A stretch of 64,000 bases of DNA. It comes from Vermamoeba vermiformis (taxonomy: Eukaryota > Tubulinea > Echinamoebida). A model generated the notes under the pieces. That model made no database searches and had not been told where the DNA came from. It saw nothing but the letters and a program-made list of their open reading frames with translations. A program made the position numbers and the translations under genes. Where the stretch lies: positions 310,001 through 374,000 of the forward strand of contig JBEWZL010000123.1 of NCBI GenBank assembly GCA_045837725.1. The letters are read 5' to 3'. Numbering within the stretch: the stretch's first letter is position 1; each line of letters starts with the position of its first letter. Positions 24,086 to 35,169 of this stretch are shown in pieces.

Positions 24086-25000
24086 TTAATTCTCGCTGTC
24101 AATTATGCCAGAAATTACTTCATATGCTGCTAATATTCCTGCACCACCGATAGCTTGTGCAATTGAGAACACATAGCCTCGGTAAAATCCTCTAAAACCT
24201 TCTTTTCTGAAAATTTCTTTACTCGCGTGCCACGCCGAGTTGTACTTGGTGCCGAGACCTGTTGTAATCATCAATCGTTTCTGAACTAAGCTGATTGGAT
24301 ACGAGGCGGCGCCTGCTGTTAATGTAACGGCCCATCCGAGTCCAAGTGCTGCTAGCATCGAGTCGCGTGTCCTGACAAACCCCTTGAAGGAATCGTACAG
24401 GCCAAAATACAATCCTCGATAGACAATTACGCCGGTCAGAGCTAAGCCTAGTCCTTTGTATAGTCCTCTAACGCCATCTATTCTAACAATATTCTTCCAT
24501 ATATCAGTCACTCCTTTGTATTGTCTCGTCATTCCGGTTTCTGGTGAAAGTACATCCGCCGCTCGTTTGACGAAGCCGTGTTGAAATGGGTATAGCGTCA
24601 ATAATGTAGTAGCTCCTGCAAAACTACCAGCCATAACATTTGTTAATAACATCTTAATAGATCCTCGGTCTTTTGGGTTCGCGTATTTTTTCAGCAGGGA
24701 TGTGTATGTGTCTTTCAACCAAAATTGCAGTGATGTTGATAAGAAGCCCATTGGTAAATGAATTGAATTGCCTCGCCAAAATGATAATAATCCTTCTTGA
24801 TCTTTAATACGAGCAAAGCAATCAATCGCTCCTCGGTACGGATGCTGCATCCGGCCTTGTCTGACAAGTTCGTAATTTGCTTGTAATAATACACTGACTC
24901 TACTTAGCGGTGCTACTATTGTCTTGCTAATAAATGACGATACAATGGCTGCTGAAAACTGGGCAGCCGTGTTTGTTGGATCGTTGTTTCTTGCCATCAA
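24086..25000 (-). CDS. mitochondrial carrier, degenerate ADP/ATP-carrier relative
   Basis: A complete 304-residue, intronless member of the SLC25 family with three repeats of about 100 residues. It is closest to ADP/ATP carriers: AIDCFARIKDQEGLLSFWRG, VIVYRGLYFGLYDSFKGF and GVRGLYKGLGLALTG are near-identical to that group. The three signature motifs PX[DE]XX[KR] are all altered: APLSRVSVLLQ (usually APIERVKLLLQ), YPFQHGFVKRAADV (usually YxLDxARTRLAAD) and YPISLVQKRLMI (usually YPLDTVRRRMMM). The acidic residues of the matrix salt-bridge network are thus Ser, Gln and Ser, and the RRRMMM nucleotide-carrier signature is gone. The intact reading frame argues for selection, but classic ADP/ATP exchange is unlikely. 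Probably a neofunctionalised retrocopy. Confidence 0.9.
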   Translation of the reverse strand: MMARNNDPTNTAAQFSAAIVSSFISKTIVAPLSRVSVLLQANYELVRQGRMQHPYRGAIDCFARIKDQEGLLSFWRGNSIHLPMGFLSTSLQFWLKDTYTSLLKKYANPKDRGSIKMLLTNVMAGSFAGATTLLTLYPFQHGFVKRAADVLSPETGMTRQYKGVTDIWKNIVRIDGVRGLYKGLGLALTGVIVYRGLYFGLYDSFKGFVRTRDSMLAALGLGWAVTLTAGAASYPISLVQKRLMITTGLGTKYNSAWHASKEIFRKEGFRGFYRGYVFSIAQAIGGAGILAAYEVISGIIDSEN

Positions 25001-25175
25001 AAAATTCTAAAAATAATTATAATTTATTAATATTATTATTCAAATACTATTAGTGTATTATATTGAGCGCTAATAATTTTACTAATTTTTTTGTAAATAA
25101 TTTTCTCTTCGCGTGAGCTCAAGCAAAGTTTTACTTCTTACCTTGTGTAACTTTTGTTTAATAGGTATTTAAAAA

Positions 25176-25313
25176 ATGCAACTTGTTGCCCAGTGTTTGA
25201 ACTTGGCGCTAATTGACGAAAATGAAAATTTTTGCGGATTTTTTATTCCGGATCCAAACAAGGACAAAGGTTATAAGAAAGTATTCGTACGCACGTGCAC
25301 AATTTATCTTTAA
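25176..25313 (+). other. small ORF, 45 aa
   Basis: ATG in an A-rich context (AAAAAAATG) opens MQLVAQCLNLALIDENENF and CGFFIPDPNKDKGYKK before ending at 25313. The composition looks coding. It could be an isolated first exon, since it lies between two minus-strand genes and no continuation is seen. Confidence 0.25.
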
Positions 25314-25330
25314 TTTACATTTTTTTATTG

Positions 25331-27991
25331 TTAATCGGAACTCCAATCACTATCATCCGTATCTCCGCTACTATCATCTTCACTACTAGTACTATTATCA
25401 TTATCTTTCTTCCTTTGCATTACACTGTCCACAAATTGTTTGACAGCAGTAGCGCTCAATCTGTCTTTAACGAACTGCCAATTATCGTTTGGTGTCGTTT
25501 TTATCCATGCCGTCGGAGTGCCTTTCAATTCTTCGAAAAAAATCCAAGCGGTGCCAAACGCTAAATTCTTATTGATTTTGTTAGGCTGCATAATCTTCTC
25601 GGGCTTAGTATCCACAAAAAATTGTCTAAACACTTCACATTTGTGCAATTGTGAACTTAGCGCGTCGTTTGGTCGGTGTTGCAATAACCACGTGGCCAGC
25701 TTATTTAGTGGCTTATGACCTTTAATGCAATTATTCACGATCGAATACCTAAGAAAAAACATTAGCGGATCCGACAAAAAATTTTTTCTCTGAAAGTCTT
25801 TAAGCATAAGAATGTAGTTACCTCTTCCATTTATCTGTGTGAAAAAATGTCATCGAGTAGTAAAAACACTTGGATTGACTGATCATCGAATGAAATTTCC
25901 CCATCGTAACATCAACGACCTTAGCCAAAGAAAAAGATATCAAAATAATGTAACTCAAACGGTATTATACTTACGTCTAATTTTCCGCTGTGTTTGAGTT
26001 TTAACATTTGCACTTTCTGATTGACGTCTTTATCCAAAAAGCTAATGACACTCATGTGCTCGGAGTTCATGAACGCTATTTTTCCGCTGTACAACTACAA
26101 GTTCATTTTAGTGAATTAGAACAATAGAGGATAATCTCGTAATAATAGTCTTACTGGATGAAAGTCCATGTTTTGTTGATAGGCCGTTTGTTGGCCAAAA
26201 TTAATTGTCCGTAGAATTTGTTTCGTTTTCAAGCCGACAAACACAATGAATTGATTTTTCAGCCCTATAACAGCCATATTTTGAAATATAGTCATCGTAG
26301 TTATTTTTTTCTTGTATTATACGGTTAGATATCTGGTAAATTAATAGCTCATCAAAAACGTACTCCAACGGGGCAGCAATCAGGCAGTGAAATTCTATCT
26401 AAATCTGTTTTCGTAGAAATATCTGTTTTGATAATTTGCCTTCCTGAGACTTTCCATGCCTAAAAAAGGAAATTAGAAACGTTGGGTGAAATTTCAAAAG
26501 AGAAAGGAATACGTACCACGGTTGGGCTTTCCATGTGGATGATTCCCTTATGCGCTTCATAAGTGACATTGGGGTGCAAAATATCAGGATATACATAGCC
26601 GTATCCGCTCTAATAATAAAATAAGAAACTTTTTCGGACGTAAAAAAAGTAAGTCTTACTGTTTGATGAAAAATAACTAGCGTGCTGCCGTATAGGCCGA
26701 TAGGAACGTATCTATATAAATATTAACATTGTGATGCATAATATGCTTAGGTTTGACCTACACCGAGACGTTAGAAGCGTAAACAGTTTTTTTCTGATCC
26801 AGATCAAAGACGCGGATGACGTACTGGTCAGCCCTGTCGCTGCGCCTATAGTAAAAGCAGGCATATGGTGATGTATCGTCCTTATTGTGGATAGTTTTAA
26901 GGTCCCATACGTCGCCTAAAGCGGAACCGTTAGCTTTTTCAGAGTTCAAAAAGTGATGTTCGGATCGTACATTTTTTGAAGAATGAAACAGTCTTCGATA
27001 CGCGTACAGACTGCCCTGCTAGCTTTTTTATAGCCTCCATAGTGTCATATTTGAGCGAAAATACGTCTCCACCGTTTACATTTTTAGCTGTTTTCTGTAC
27101 GATGCAAGATCAGCAAGTTAAAATTCAATTTGAAAATTACTTACGACTATTAAAAGGTATCCTGCTGCTACAATAACATGCATATTGGGGAATTTCTACA
27201 TTCGGAGTTAGTTCAGTACTGAACTAGATCCGTTTTAAAAAATTCGTACGTACTTGTAACAAGGTCCGACCGTCCAGATCCCATAAATCACCAGTCATCA
27301 TCGCCAATAATCTATCCCCGCTAATTCGAATATTATAATTAAGAATTAACGATGAGGTAGTCGTACTCCTGAGAGACTTTAAATCGCGTTATAGCGGCCC
27401 ATCTGCCCCAAGTCGTTCTAGACATCAACGCTGTTCGCTCAAACGACGAGTACCATTCCCTAGTATCAGCGTGACTAGTAGCTAGAGTATCGATCACCAT
27501 CCTATTGTTAAATTACGTTAACAATTTAATTTACAACCGGGATCGAGATCCAAAAAAGACTTACAACTTCTTTTGCATATTACGCTTCGTTTGCGCAAAG
27601 CTCTGGAAATATTCACGCCACTTCACGTCCTTCAATTTGGTTGCGCCTGAAGGCAAATATTTTTCATTTATTAAGGCATCCTACAAAATTAATTTTAAAA
27701 TTAATCTATATTTATGTTTTGGTGAACAAACTTATCGCATTGTTTTGCCAAAAGATCGGTGAAGTTCGAATTAATTTAATTTTACGAAAATTATTGTTTT
27801 AACAAACTTACTCGCCACAGCTCAGAGAAGGCACTAGCAGAATGCCATTGTGAATTTACTAACGTAGCAGATATAAGTGTTTTTATATCGAGGTCGAAAG
27901 ACAAGATGAGGCACAAAAGCTCGGTCGGCAGCAAAGACCAACCAGAATCCACCGCTGCTTCAGCTTTACCAGATTCTTTTTCACCATTCAT
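25331..27991 (-). CDS. F-box protein with propeller-like repeats and acidic tail
   Basis: Starts at 27991 with MNGEKESGKAEAAVDSG, then an F-box (WSLLPTELLCLILSFDL, LVNSQWHSASAFSELWR). About ten short exons follow, encoding irregular WD/propeller-like blades (LLAMMTGDLWDLDGRTLLQ; GSALGDVWDLKTIHNKDD; QYVIRVFDLDQKKTVYASN; IHMESPTVAWKVSGRQI). The last exon (25807-25331) is helical and ends in an acidic Ser/Asp tail (STSSEDDSSGDTDDSDWSSD). Likely an SCF substrate receptor with unknown target. Exon joins in the middle are approximate. The gene overlaps nothing and ends about 330 nt from the carrier gene. Confidence 0.7.
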
Positions 27992-28446
27992 CGGTCTGCT
28001 TCGCTCAATATAAAATACTCGTTAGTAAACAAGAGTTTGCGCGCTTTAGATAAATTCCTGGGTGGTGCATCCGACAAAATGTCTGTTCGCCTAAATAAAG
28101 TAATGTGCGTTTATTATAACAAGAGTAAGACTTGGATTAGGATATTAGAGTGAAGAGGTAGTAAGAGTTGCGAAATAAATTCGCAAAAGAAAGCACGCAC
28201 ATTACCCTTCTAAACTAAGCATCAAGGTCCTAATCCATTGACTCGCTTCAGATCTCTAATTAAATGAATGAGATGTTGCCTCTTAGTCACCACTCGGGGC
28301 CTAGAGACAACGACAGCACGAAGCGAAGGTACCACGGTGCAGCCAAGCATGGAATGACTGCAACGGATCCAGCACTGGACACGACGAGATCTCGCGTTCA
28401 GTGAACGAGATGAAAACACAACCACAGCCGTCGCCTTCAGTTACGT
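27992..28446. other. spacer, no gene seen
   Basis: Lies between the 3' end of ABCE1 and the start of the F-box/propeller gene, both on the minus strand. It presumably carries the F-box gene promoter. No repeat or RNA gene recognised. Confidence 0.5.
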
Positions 28447-30908
28447 TCAAGACATTTGCTCAACCCCCAAATCGCGAGGTTGAGCGTGTCTTGCCAAGTA
28501 CCAATTGCCTTGTCTCTTTTGTTCGCGGTCTCTGAACGAGCCAGGCTTGTTGATACGAGGTCTGCCACTAGCTGCAAAGAAGGTTAGTACGAGCACTTTA
28601 ACTGAAACACGGCAATAGAACCATACTTTTGTCAGTGCGCATGGTGATGTCAAGTGTCTTCAAAAACTCTTCCAAGCTCTTTTCAACAGCGAGTGGGCTA
28701 TAAATAGGTAAGACAAAGGCGTTCCCAATAAGGAGATATCAAATACTCACGCAGTCGCTTTTGTTTGAACGCTCGGAGTACCGTTGAACAAGACAATGCG
28801 ATCGGCCAAGTACGTTGCCAAGATCAAGTCGTGCTCGACAATGAAGGCAGTTTTCTTGTGGTTGCGCATGAATCTAGAGTATTATTAGTATTGTTCAGCT
28901 ACTTGGAGTTAATATTTGCTGCGTACCTCTTGAGAACTTTGGCCACGAGAACACGTTGCTCGACATCCAAGAAGTTTGAAGGCTCATCAAGCAAGTACAA
29001 ATCTGCTTCTTGTGCGAGGCAGACAGCGATGGCCACACGTTGTAATTCACCGCCAGAGAGTTCACAAAGCTAACAGAATGTTTAGAAACTTGATGAAAAA
29101 ATCACATGACAAGCGCTACTTACGCGATGAGTGAGCAACGGTGTGAGAGACAAAGGTTTGACGACTTCATTTCCGAAGGCAACAGATTGCCAGTTAGCAC
29201 CAGCTCTCTTGGTCAAGAGCTCGGTGACAGTCATCTACATTAAGAAATGGCCATCAGTACTTGTGGTTCTTGGCTCGAATGTTCTATTTGCTTACCTTCG
29301 ATTCGGTGGCCAAGCAATTGAGGTTTGTAGCTGACAACCATCGAGAACTCAACGGCAGTCTCGTCAGGCTTGAGCTTGCCAGCCAACAACTTGATGAAAG
29401 TTGATTTGCCAGTTCCGTTTTGACCGAACAAGACAATAATCTCGGAGCCAGTGAAATTGCCTTCTTCGACTTCAAGCGTGAACGAGCCAACAGTCTTTTT
29501 CATGCTTGGATAAGGAATGTAGTGCTTCTTTTCCTCTTCGTCATGATTGACTTGCTCAACTGCATCAGCAATTTGGAAGTTCAAAGGCTCAGGTCTGAAG
29601 CGCATGTTCTCGGTGGGAATGTAGCCGTCCAAATAGATGTTGATGCCTTCACGAACTCCGCTGGGCTTAGTGACAACGCCATAGGCAGAGGGCTCACCGT
29701 AGAGCAAGCAGACTTGATTGCAAATGAAATCAAGAACGCTCAAGTCGTGCTCCACGACAACGACGTACTTGTCCATCGACACCAAGGAGCGAATGGCTTT
29801 TGCGGCGTTGAGACGTTGCTTTACGTCCAAAAAGCTGCAAGGTTCATCGAAGAAATACCTTGAAGCAGGTTAGAAAAAAATGTCACGGTTGTAAAATGTT
29901 AGACTTACAAATCGGCATTTCTCATGCAGACACAAGCAATAGTGACACGTTGCAACTCTCCACCAGCAAGAGCTTTCAAAGGATGATCGAGCAAATGACC
30001 AATTTCTACGGACAAGTTAGCGAGTGACACGTGTCAAGTAACTCCTTGTAACTTACCGAGAAGAGCAATGATCTTCTCTCTGTTATCCAATTGTGCCTTT
30101 TCGTCAATGAGCTCACGAACAGTCTTCTCAGGAGCAGTCTTGGCTAAAAGTTCGACGTGCTGAGGCTTGATCGAGGTCTATTTGACACGTGTCAAACCAA
30201 CTAAAGAAAAACTCTATAAATACACCAAAGTACTTACAACAATCTTCTCCTCAGTAAGCTTGGTCAAGTAGTTTTGAATCTCAGAGCCGCGATAGTTCTT
30301 GATAATTTCTTGCCACTCTGGCGGGTTCTCAAAATTACCCAAGTTAGGCTTGACTTTACCAGCCAAAATTTTCAAAGCAGTGGTCTTGCCAACTCCGTTC
30401 TTGCCAATCAATCCCAAGACCTTGCCGAGACGAGGGATAGGCTACGTGAATTTATTAATAAAATAATTAACGGATCGAGAAGAATCCTCGCATACCAGAC
30501 GGTGGAGCTTGAACGAGTTTGGACCGTATTGATGAGCAGTATCAACTTTGAGGGCAGTAGGAAGCTTAATAATGCGAATAGCGTCGAAAGGGCATCGCTA
30601 CAAATTGTTAGTAGGCTGACAGACAAAATCATTTTAGTACCTTGACGCATTGTCCGCATCCGTTGCATTGAACTTCGCTGATAGTTGCGATTTTAGACTC
30701 TTTCGTAACTTCAACGCATTGACGACCCATTTTTACAACAGGACCTAATTTATTAAATTTTAGTAATAGGTTTTGATTGATTTTGGATCTTGCCGTGTAC
30801 TTCGGGCATCAATAAATACATACAGATTTTTCTGCATTCTTGTGCACAGTGTTGTGGGCGACATCGCTCCGGGTTCACCGAAGCAATTCGGTATTCAGTT
30901 TTCTCCAT
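28447..30908 (-). CDS. abce1: ABCE1/Rli1 ribosome-recycling ATPase
   Basis: Iron-sulphur ABC ATPase that splits ribosomes after termination. Exon 1 (30908 to about 30822) gives [19 protein letters not shown] with the first cysteine set [14 protein letters not shown]. The next exon (from about 30745) continues [12 protein letters not shown] and the second set [15 protein letters not shown], so all eight cluster cysteines are present. NBD1 has Walker [20 protein letters not shown] and signature LAGGELQR, where the usual LSGG serine is Ala, with [12 protein letters not shown] as Walker B/D-loop. NBD2 has [25 protein letters not shown] and [12 protein letters not shown]. The hinge and C-terminal [16 protein letters not shown] are typical. 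The end extends about 15 residues past the usual terminus. Confidence 0.96.
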
Positions 30909-31305
30909 CTAGTACAAACTTGAACTTAACAATGCTGTATTGTCAGATTTGTGTTGATTAATAGAAGGTCAGGCGTAACTTTAATATAATTTTAGCAAAT
31001 TGATAGCCAAAGCGCCCGAGAAAGAAATGAGAAAACCGAAATGCAGATCCGTAGTGGTTTGAGATCTCCACCAAAACGTCCCTTAAATGTGAAGGATGAC
31101 AGAGTGTGCACCACACTTCCGTTACATATATTTAAACTTGAGGATTGTGATAAGTAACGCAAAAGTACTTACAGTGGAAAAACGCCTGCGTGTCTAGATC
31201 CGATGCAGTGCAGGGCGGTACCACGACAACATGCAAAAATTGATGGCAATTATCTCCTTTGATAACTTGGTGTGTAGCACCAGACTATGGGATGGAAGCA
31301 GCCTC
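30909..31305. other. spacer, no gene seen
   Basis: Upstream region of ABCE1 and 3' region of the CaaX protein gene. No coding potential recognised. Confidence 0.5.
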
Positions 31306-32065
31306 CTAGGAGATCGTGCAACATGCGCAACTCTGCTCCTCGTCACGCCTGCCGAGAATAGATGTGTTTTCGTTAGCGTCATATTTTCTAACGTCTTTGT
31401 GCACGGGAACTTCGTGTTTGGGAGCGACTTCTTCGCGCCAGTCATTGTCTTGTTCTTCACCGTGATCTAGCAGCGGATCTTGCTCGCTTGTAGGCTCATA
31501 GGCTTGAGGAACTAACTTATCAAGGTCCACTATTTCTTCATCTGTAAAAGCACATTAGAAATCGTGCTCAAATCGGATTTAGCTATCTGTGGAAAATCTT
31601 TTGCAATGTAGACATTTAAATACCTCGGAAAGGATCCTTATTGACAGGAGGTGCTTTTGGTTTAATTTTTCCTTCTTGGAGCAATCTCAGACGTCGCTCT
31701 GAAATAAGATCTTTAGCGTTTTTTCGGAATTTGGCATGGACCGCTTGAATAATCCAGCAAAAAATATGTTACGTTGTGCAATTACCTAGTTTTTCTACGT
31801 GTACTTCGCTGTCTGTTTTTACGACACTCCACTTTAAAAAGGCGGGATCTTTCATTATCTTGTCTTCTTGAGGCTCTGTATTTATTACAACCTCGGTACT
31901 TTCAACTTTAGCATTGAATTCATCGTTTTTATCGGAAAATAACTGGCTTGGATCGACTGGTGGCTCATCTGTTGTAGATGTCGACTGCGACGGGATTGTC
32001 ATTGCGTAAACATCAATTTCTGACGGGGTCTCGTCAAACTTTACTATGGGATCAGGTAAATTCAT
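31306..32065 (-). CDS. acidic protein with C-terminal CaaX box
   Basis: Three exons: 32065 to about 31788, about 31740-31626 and about 31541-31306. The N-terminal part is acidic and disordered (MNLPDPIVKFDETPSEID, then Ser/Thr/Glu-rich). A basic helix in exon 2 reads AVHAKFRKNAKDLISERRLR. The C-terminal part is acidic again and ends SCACCTIS. CTIS fits a CaaX prenylation box, with two further cysteines just upstream that could be palmitoylated, so membrane attachment is likely. An in-frame ATG 57 nt further upstream is an alternative start. I know no family for it. It is divergent from the SUMO protease gene, with about 165 nt between the starts. Confidence 0.65.
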
Positions 32066-32230
32066 TGTGGTGTTGCTAGAAAGCCTCACGATCTGCAATG
32101 AACAGAAGGAGAGACTGCACAAAAATTAATCATATGTCGTTTCGGCAAGCGAGAGTGTCGAAAAAATTCGATATTTTTATTATTGTCGTGTTCGCTCTTG
32201 TGAAGGCCCTCAATAGCTATTATTTAATTG

Positions 32231-35026
32231 ATGTTTGGTTCAGTTAGAAAAGTACTAAATTGGCTTTCGCCTGGATCTGACTCGAAAGGAAGAAAAAGAC
32301 CAAGAGACGAAGACGAAAAGTATGCATGGTGTTATATAAATATAAATAGCAATTATATGGAATATTCAGCAAGAGTTGTTGGATTCGGCAGACTTTAACA
32401 AGATTTGCGAACTCAGAATGCCTGTAACTTTACTGACAATTGTATTTATTTAGCGTATTGACTGACGAAGAAAGAGAAAGATTAAAGAGAAGAAAAAGCG
32501 ATTTTTCAAGCAAGCCTGTTCGACTAGGTAAATTAATTAATTTGGTCAGATCCGTAATTATTTTGCAAAACTCTCAAACCGCCTGATCGCCTTCAATTAT
32601 CGATTTGCGTTTAGATAAATAATTATTGGGCAATTTAAAATGCTCTTTGCTAAAGTTAGAAATTTTCGCGGGATCCGGCTTTGTGACGATCGAGCAGAGC
32701 ACAGACAATTTACTATTCTTTTGATAATAGCTTTAATGCGTTACATATATTTATTATAACGCAAAAATATATTTGCAGAAGACTAACGATTTATTTTTAA
32801 GAAACTTTATTCTCTCCTTTCAAATCTGTCGTGGATCGTCTCAATAATACCAACAATACCAACCACCAACATATGAACGGCACTAATCATAACGAATATT
32901 CAAATATGAACGGTCATTCCGAAAAACATAACGATAAGCAAATGAACGGATTCGTCGATCTGACTGACGAGCCTGTAGAGGAAGAAGACGAAGTTATTGT
33001 CGATGATAATATTACAATTACAAATCTGTTGCATCATAATACCAACAATAACAATAATAAGACCAATTGGCAAGACACTGAGGTGGATGTGGTCACCAAA
33101 ACAAACACGAATTCAGCGGATAACTTAACACGCCTCTCACAGCGCAATTTTACGCCAAAATCGACACGAGCATTAGTAACGCAACAAAACAGCGCTAATA
33201 AGTCGCAGAAGATTGATGCCGTTGATATTTTATCGGATCTTACACCAGTTTCATCGGTGCCTTCAAAATCCATTGAAGAACACCTTAAAGAATCATTATA
33301 CGTTACTCCCTCACGATCACGTCCTACAGTCATCGATCGAATAGTACGTGCCAAAATATACATACCCAATCGAGAAAACTAATTATAACGTTTCTATTTT
33401 AGGAAAGTATCGAGGAAGATAACGTCGAGAGTGACTTTTTGGACTCATTACTCGGTCCCAAACCAGTCAAACAACAAGTTACTCGTACCCCCACTGCACC
33501 TTCAGCACGTAAGTATTTAACATTACTCACGTGGTTCTTGAAAGTTTCGCCAACGGAGACCAGAACCGCGCCAACAAGTGATCGACGAAGATTTTGAATT
33601 TAACCGTCAAGTCCGCGATGTACGACGAAAGAGCGTCGGCGAGCTTTTGCCGCGTACTCGTGCTGCAGAATCTGTTGTTGTACAACCCACACCCGACGTC
33701 GTGACACCTGCCAAGGGCAATTTTGACTCGTTCATTAAAAATTTTGCGTCACCTATCACGAGCCGAAAGCCCACAGCCGGTTATCAAGACGTTGACTTGT
33801 GGCAGTTAGAATTAGAAAACGAACAGTTTAGACGAAAACAAGACTATGTCGCGAAGCAGATCCAATCACTGCGAGAATTGTCCGAGAAATATCGCAATAG
33901 TGAAGTTAAAATCGACGAAGAGGTACGTAAAGGACTCTCATAACATTTATTACAAGCGATATTAATGGTTGGTTTCAAAGTTCTTTAAGCGCATTCAACA
34001 AGCCAAAGAAGAAGAGCGCAAGAAAGAATTGGCAAAGAAAGCACAAGCTGACGCCGAAGAAGATTTCAGACAGCTCACGCCTGAAGACATTGAGTTGGTC
34101 CGAACAGTACGTTGCGAAATTAATTTCTATTTTTAGATCAAATTTTAATGGTTCGTCAATAGTCACTTAAAGGAGGCGATCTTGATGTTGTTGCAGCGGA
34201 CTCGAATTTGGAACTCGAAAGAAAAGATTTGCGCCGATTACAGCACACTGAATGGCTCAACGACGAAGTGGTCAATTTCTACATGAACGTCGTCTTGACC
34301 AAGCGATGCAAAGAGCTCGGCAACAAGTGTCACTTTTTCAACTCATTTTTCTATCCACTGTTGAGCTCTGGCGGTGGATACAACTACTCTCGTGTTCAAA
34401 AGTGGACTAAGACCGTAAGTACTACTTTAGAGCCTTATGAAGTTCCATTGCCTGACGGTACTTTTAGATCGATATTTTTGCCTTAGATAAAGTCCTCGTG
34501 CCTATTCACTTGGGCAATCACTGGTGCTTGGCGGTGATTAACTTCCTCGATAAACGATTCGAGTACTACGACTCATTGGGCGGTGAAAACAAAAAGTGTC
34601 TCGAGGTACGTACACGATACCAATTTTCTGACCTATTACCATAACGCGACAAAAATATTCGTTGTATTGATTACTTTTGATGAGTAGAGATTGGAACGAT
34701 ATGTCAAAGACGAGTACAAGACAAAGCACAACGGCGAGTATGACACGAGTCAATGGGAGTTCCACACGCCCCTCGACATCCCGCACCAACAGAACGGTTA
34801 CGACTGCGGTGTGTTCATGTGTAAATTTGCTGATTACTCTTCAAAGTAAGTCCAAACGAGCTCATTATACAAGTACTCTATATTAATCTTTATCTATTAA
34901 TACAAGTACTTTATATTAATGTTTCTATCTTTTAGGAATAAGCCGTTCAATTTCAACCAGAACCATATGAAATATTTCAGACAACGAATGATCCTGGAGA
35001 TTATGAAGAAACAAGCGCTGAGTTAA
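32231..35026 (+). CDS. ulp1: Ulp1/SENP-type SUMO protease
   Basis: A C48 cysteine protease that matures or removes SUMO. The N-terminus is basic (SKGRKRPRDEDE, ERLKRRKSD), probably a nuclear signal. A long Asn-rich disordered region contains FVDLTDEPVEEEDEVIVDD, a likely SUMO-interacting motif next to acidic residues. A coiled coil (about 33800-34110) precedes the catalytic domain: LRRLQHTEWLNDEVVNFYMN, catalytic His in HLGNHWCLAVIN, Asp in FEYYDSLGGENKK, and the oxyanion Gln and nucleophilic Cys in HQQNGYDCGVFMCKF. About nine exons, start at 32231. The catalytic triad is complete. Closest in layout to animal SENP1/2 and yeast Ulp1. Confidence 0.93.
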
Positions 35027-35169
35027 CGTGTAGTGTTGTTAATGTATTGTGTAATCTAAATTTTGAAAAGTAAAATCAACAGCGTCAGATCCTTCCGTTC
35101 CGTTTCCGAATTTCTGGTGAACTTTGCTGAAACGGCAAATAGACCACAGATTTTGATCAAAACAACATA

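Noticed and set aside
28222-28425. 67-codon minus-strand frame between ABCE1 and the F-box gene
   Set aside because: Arg/Ser-rich chance composition, no ATG context, no motif.
33034-33369. Minus-strand frame opposite the SUMO protease
   Set aside because: Antisense of the Asn-rich region (poly-Leu by complement).
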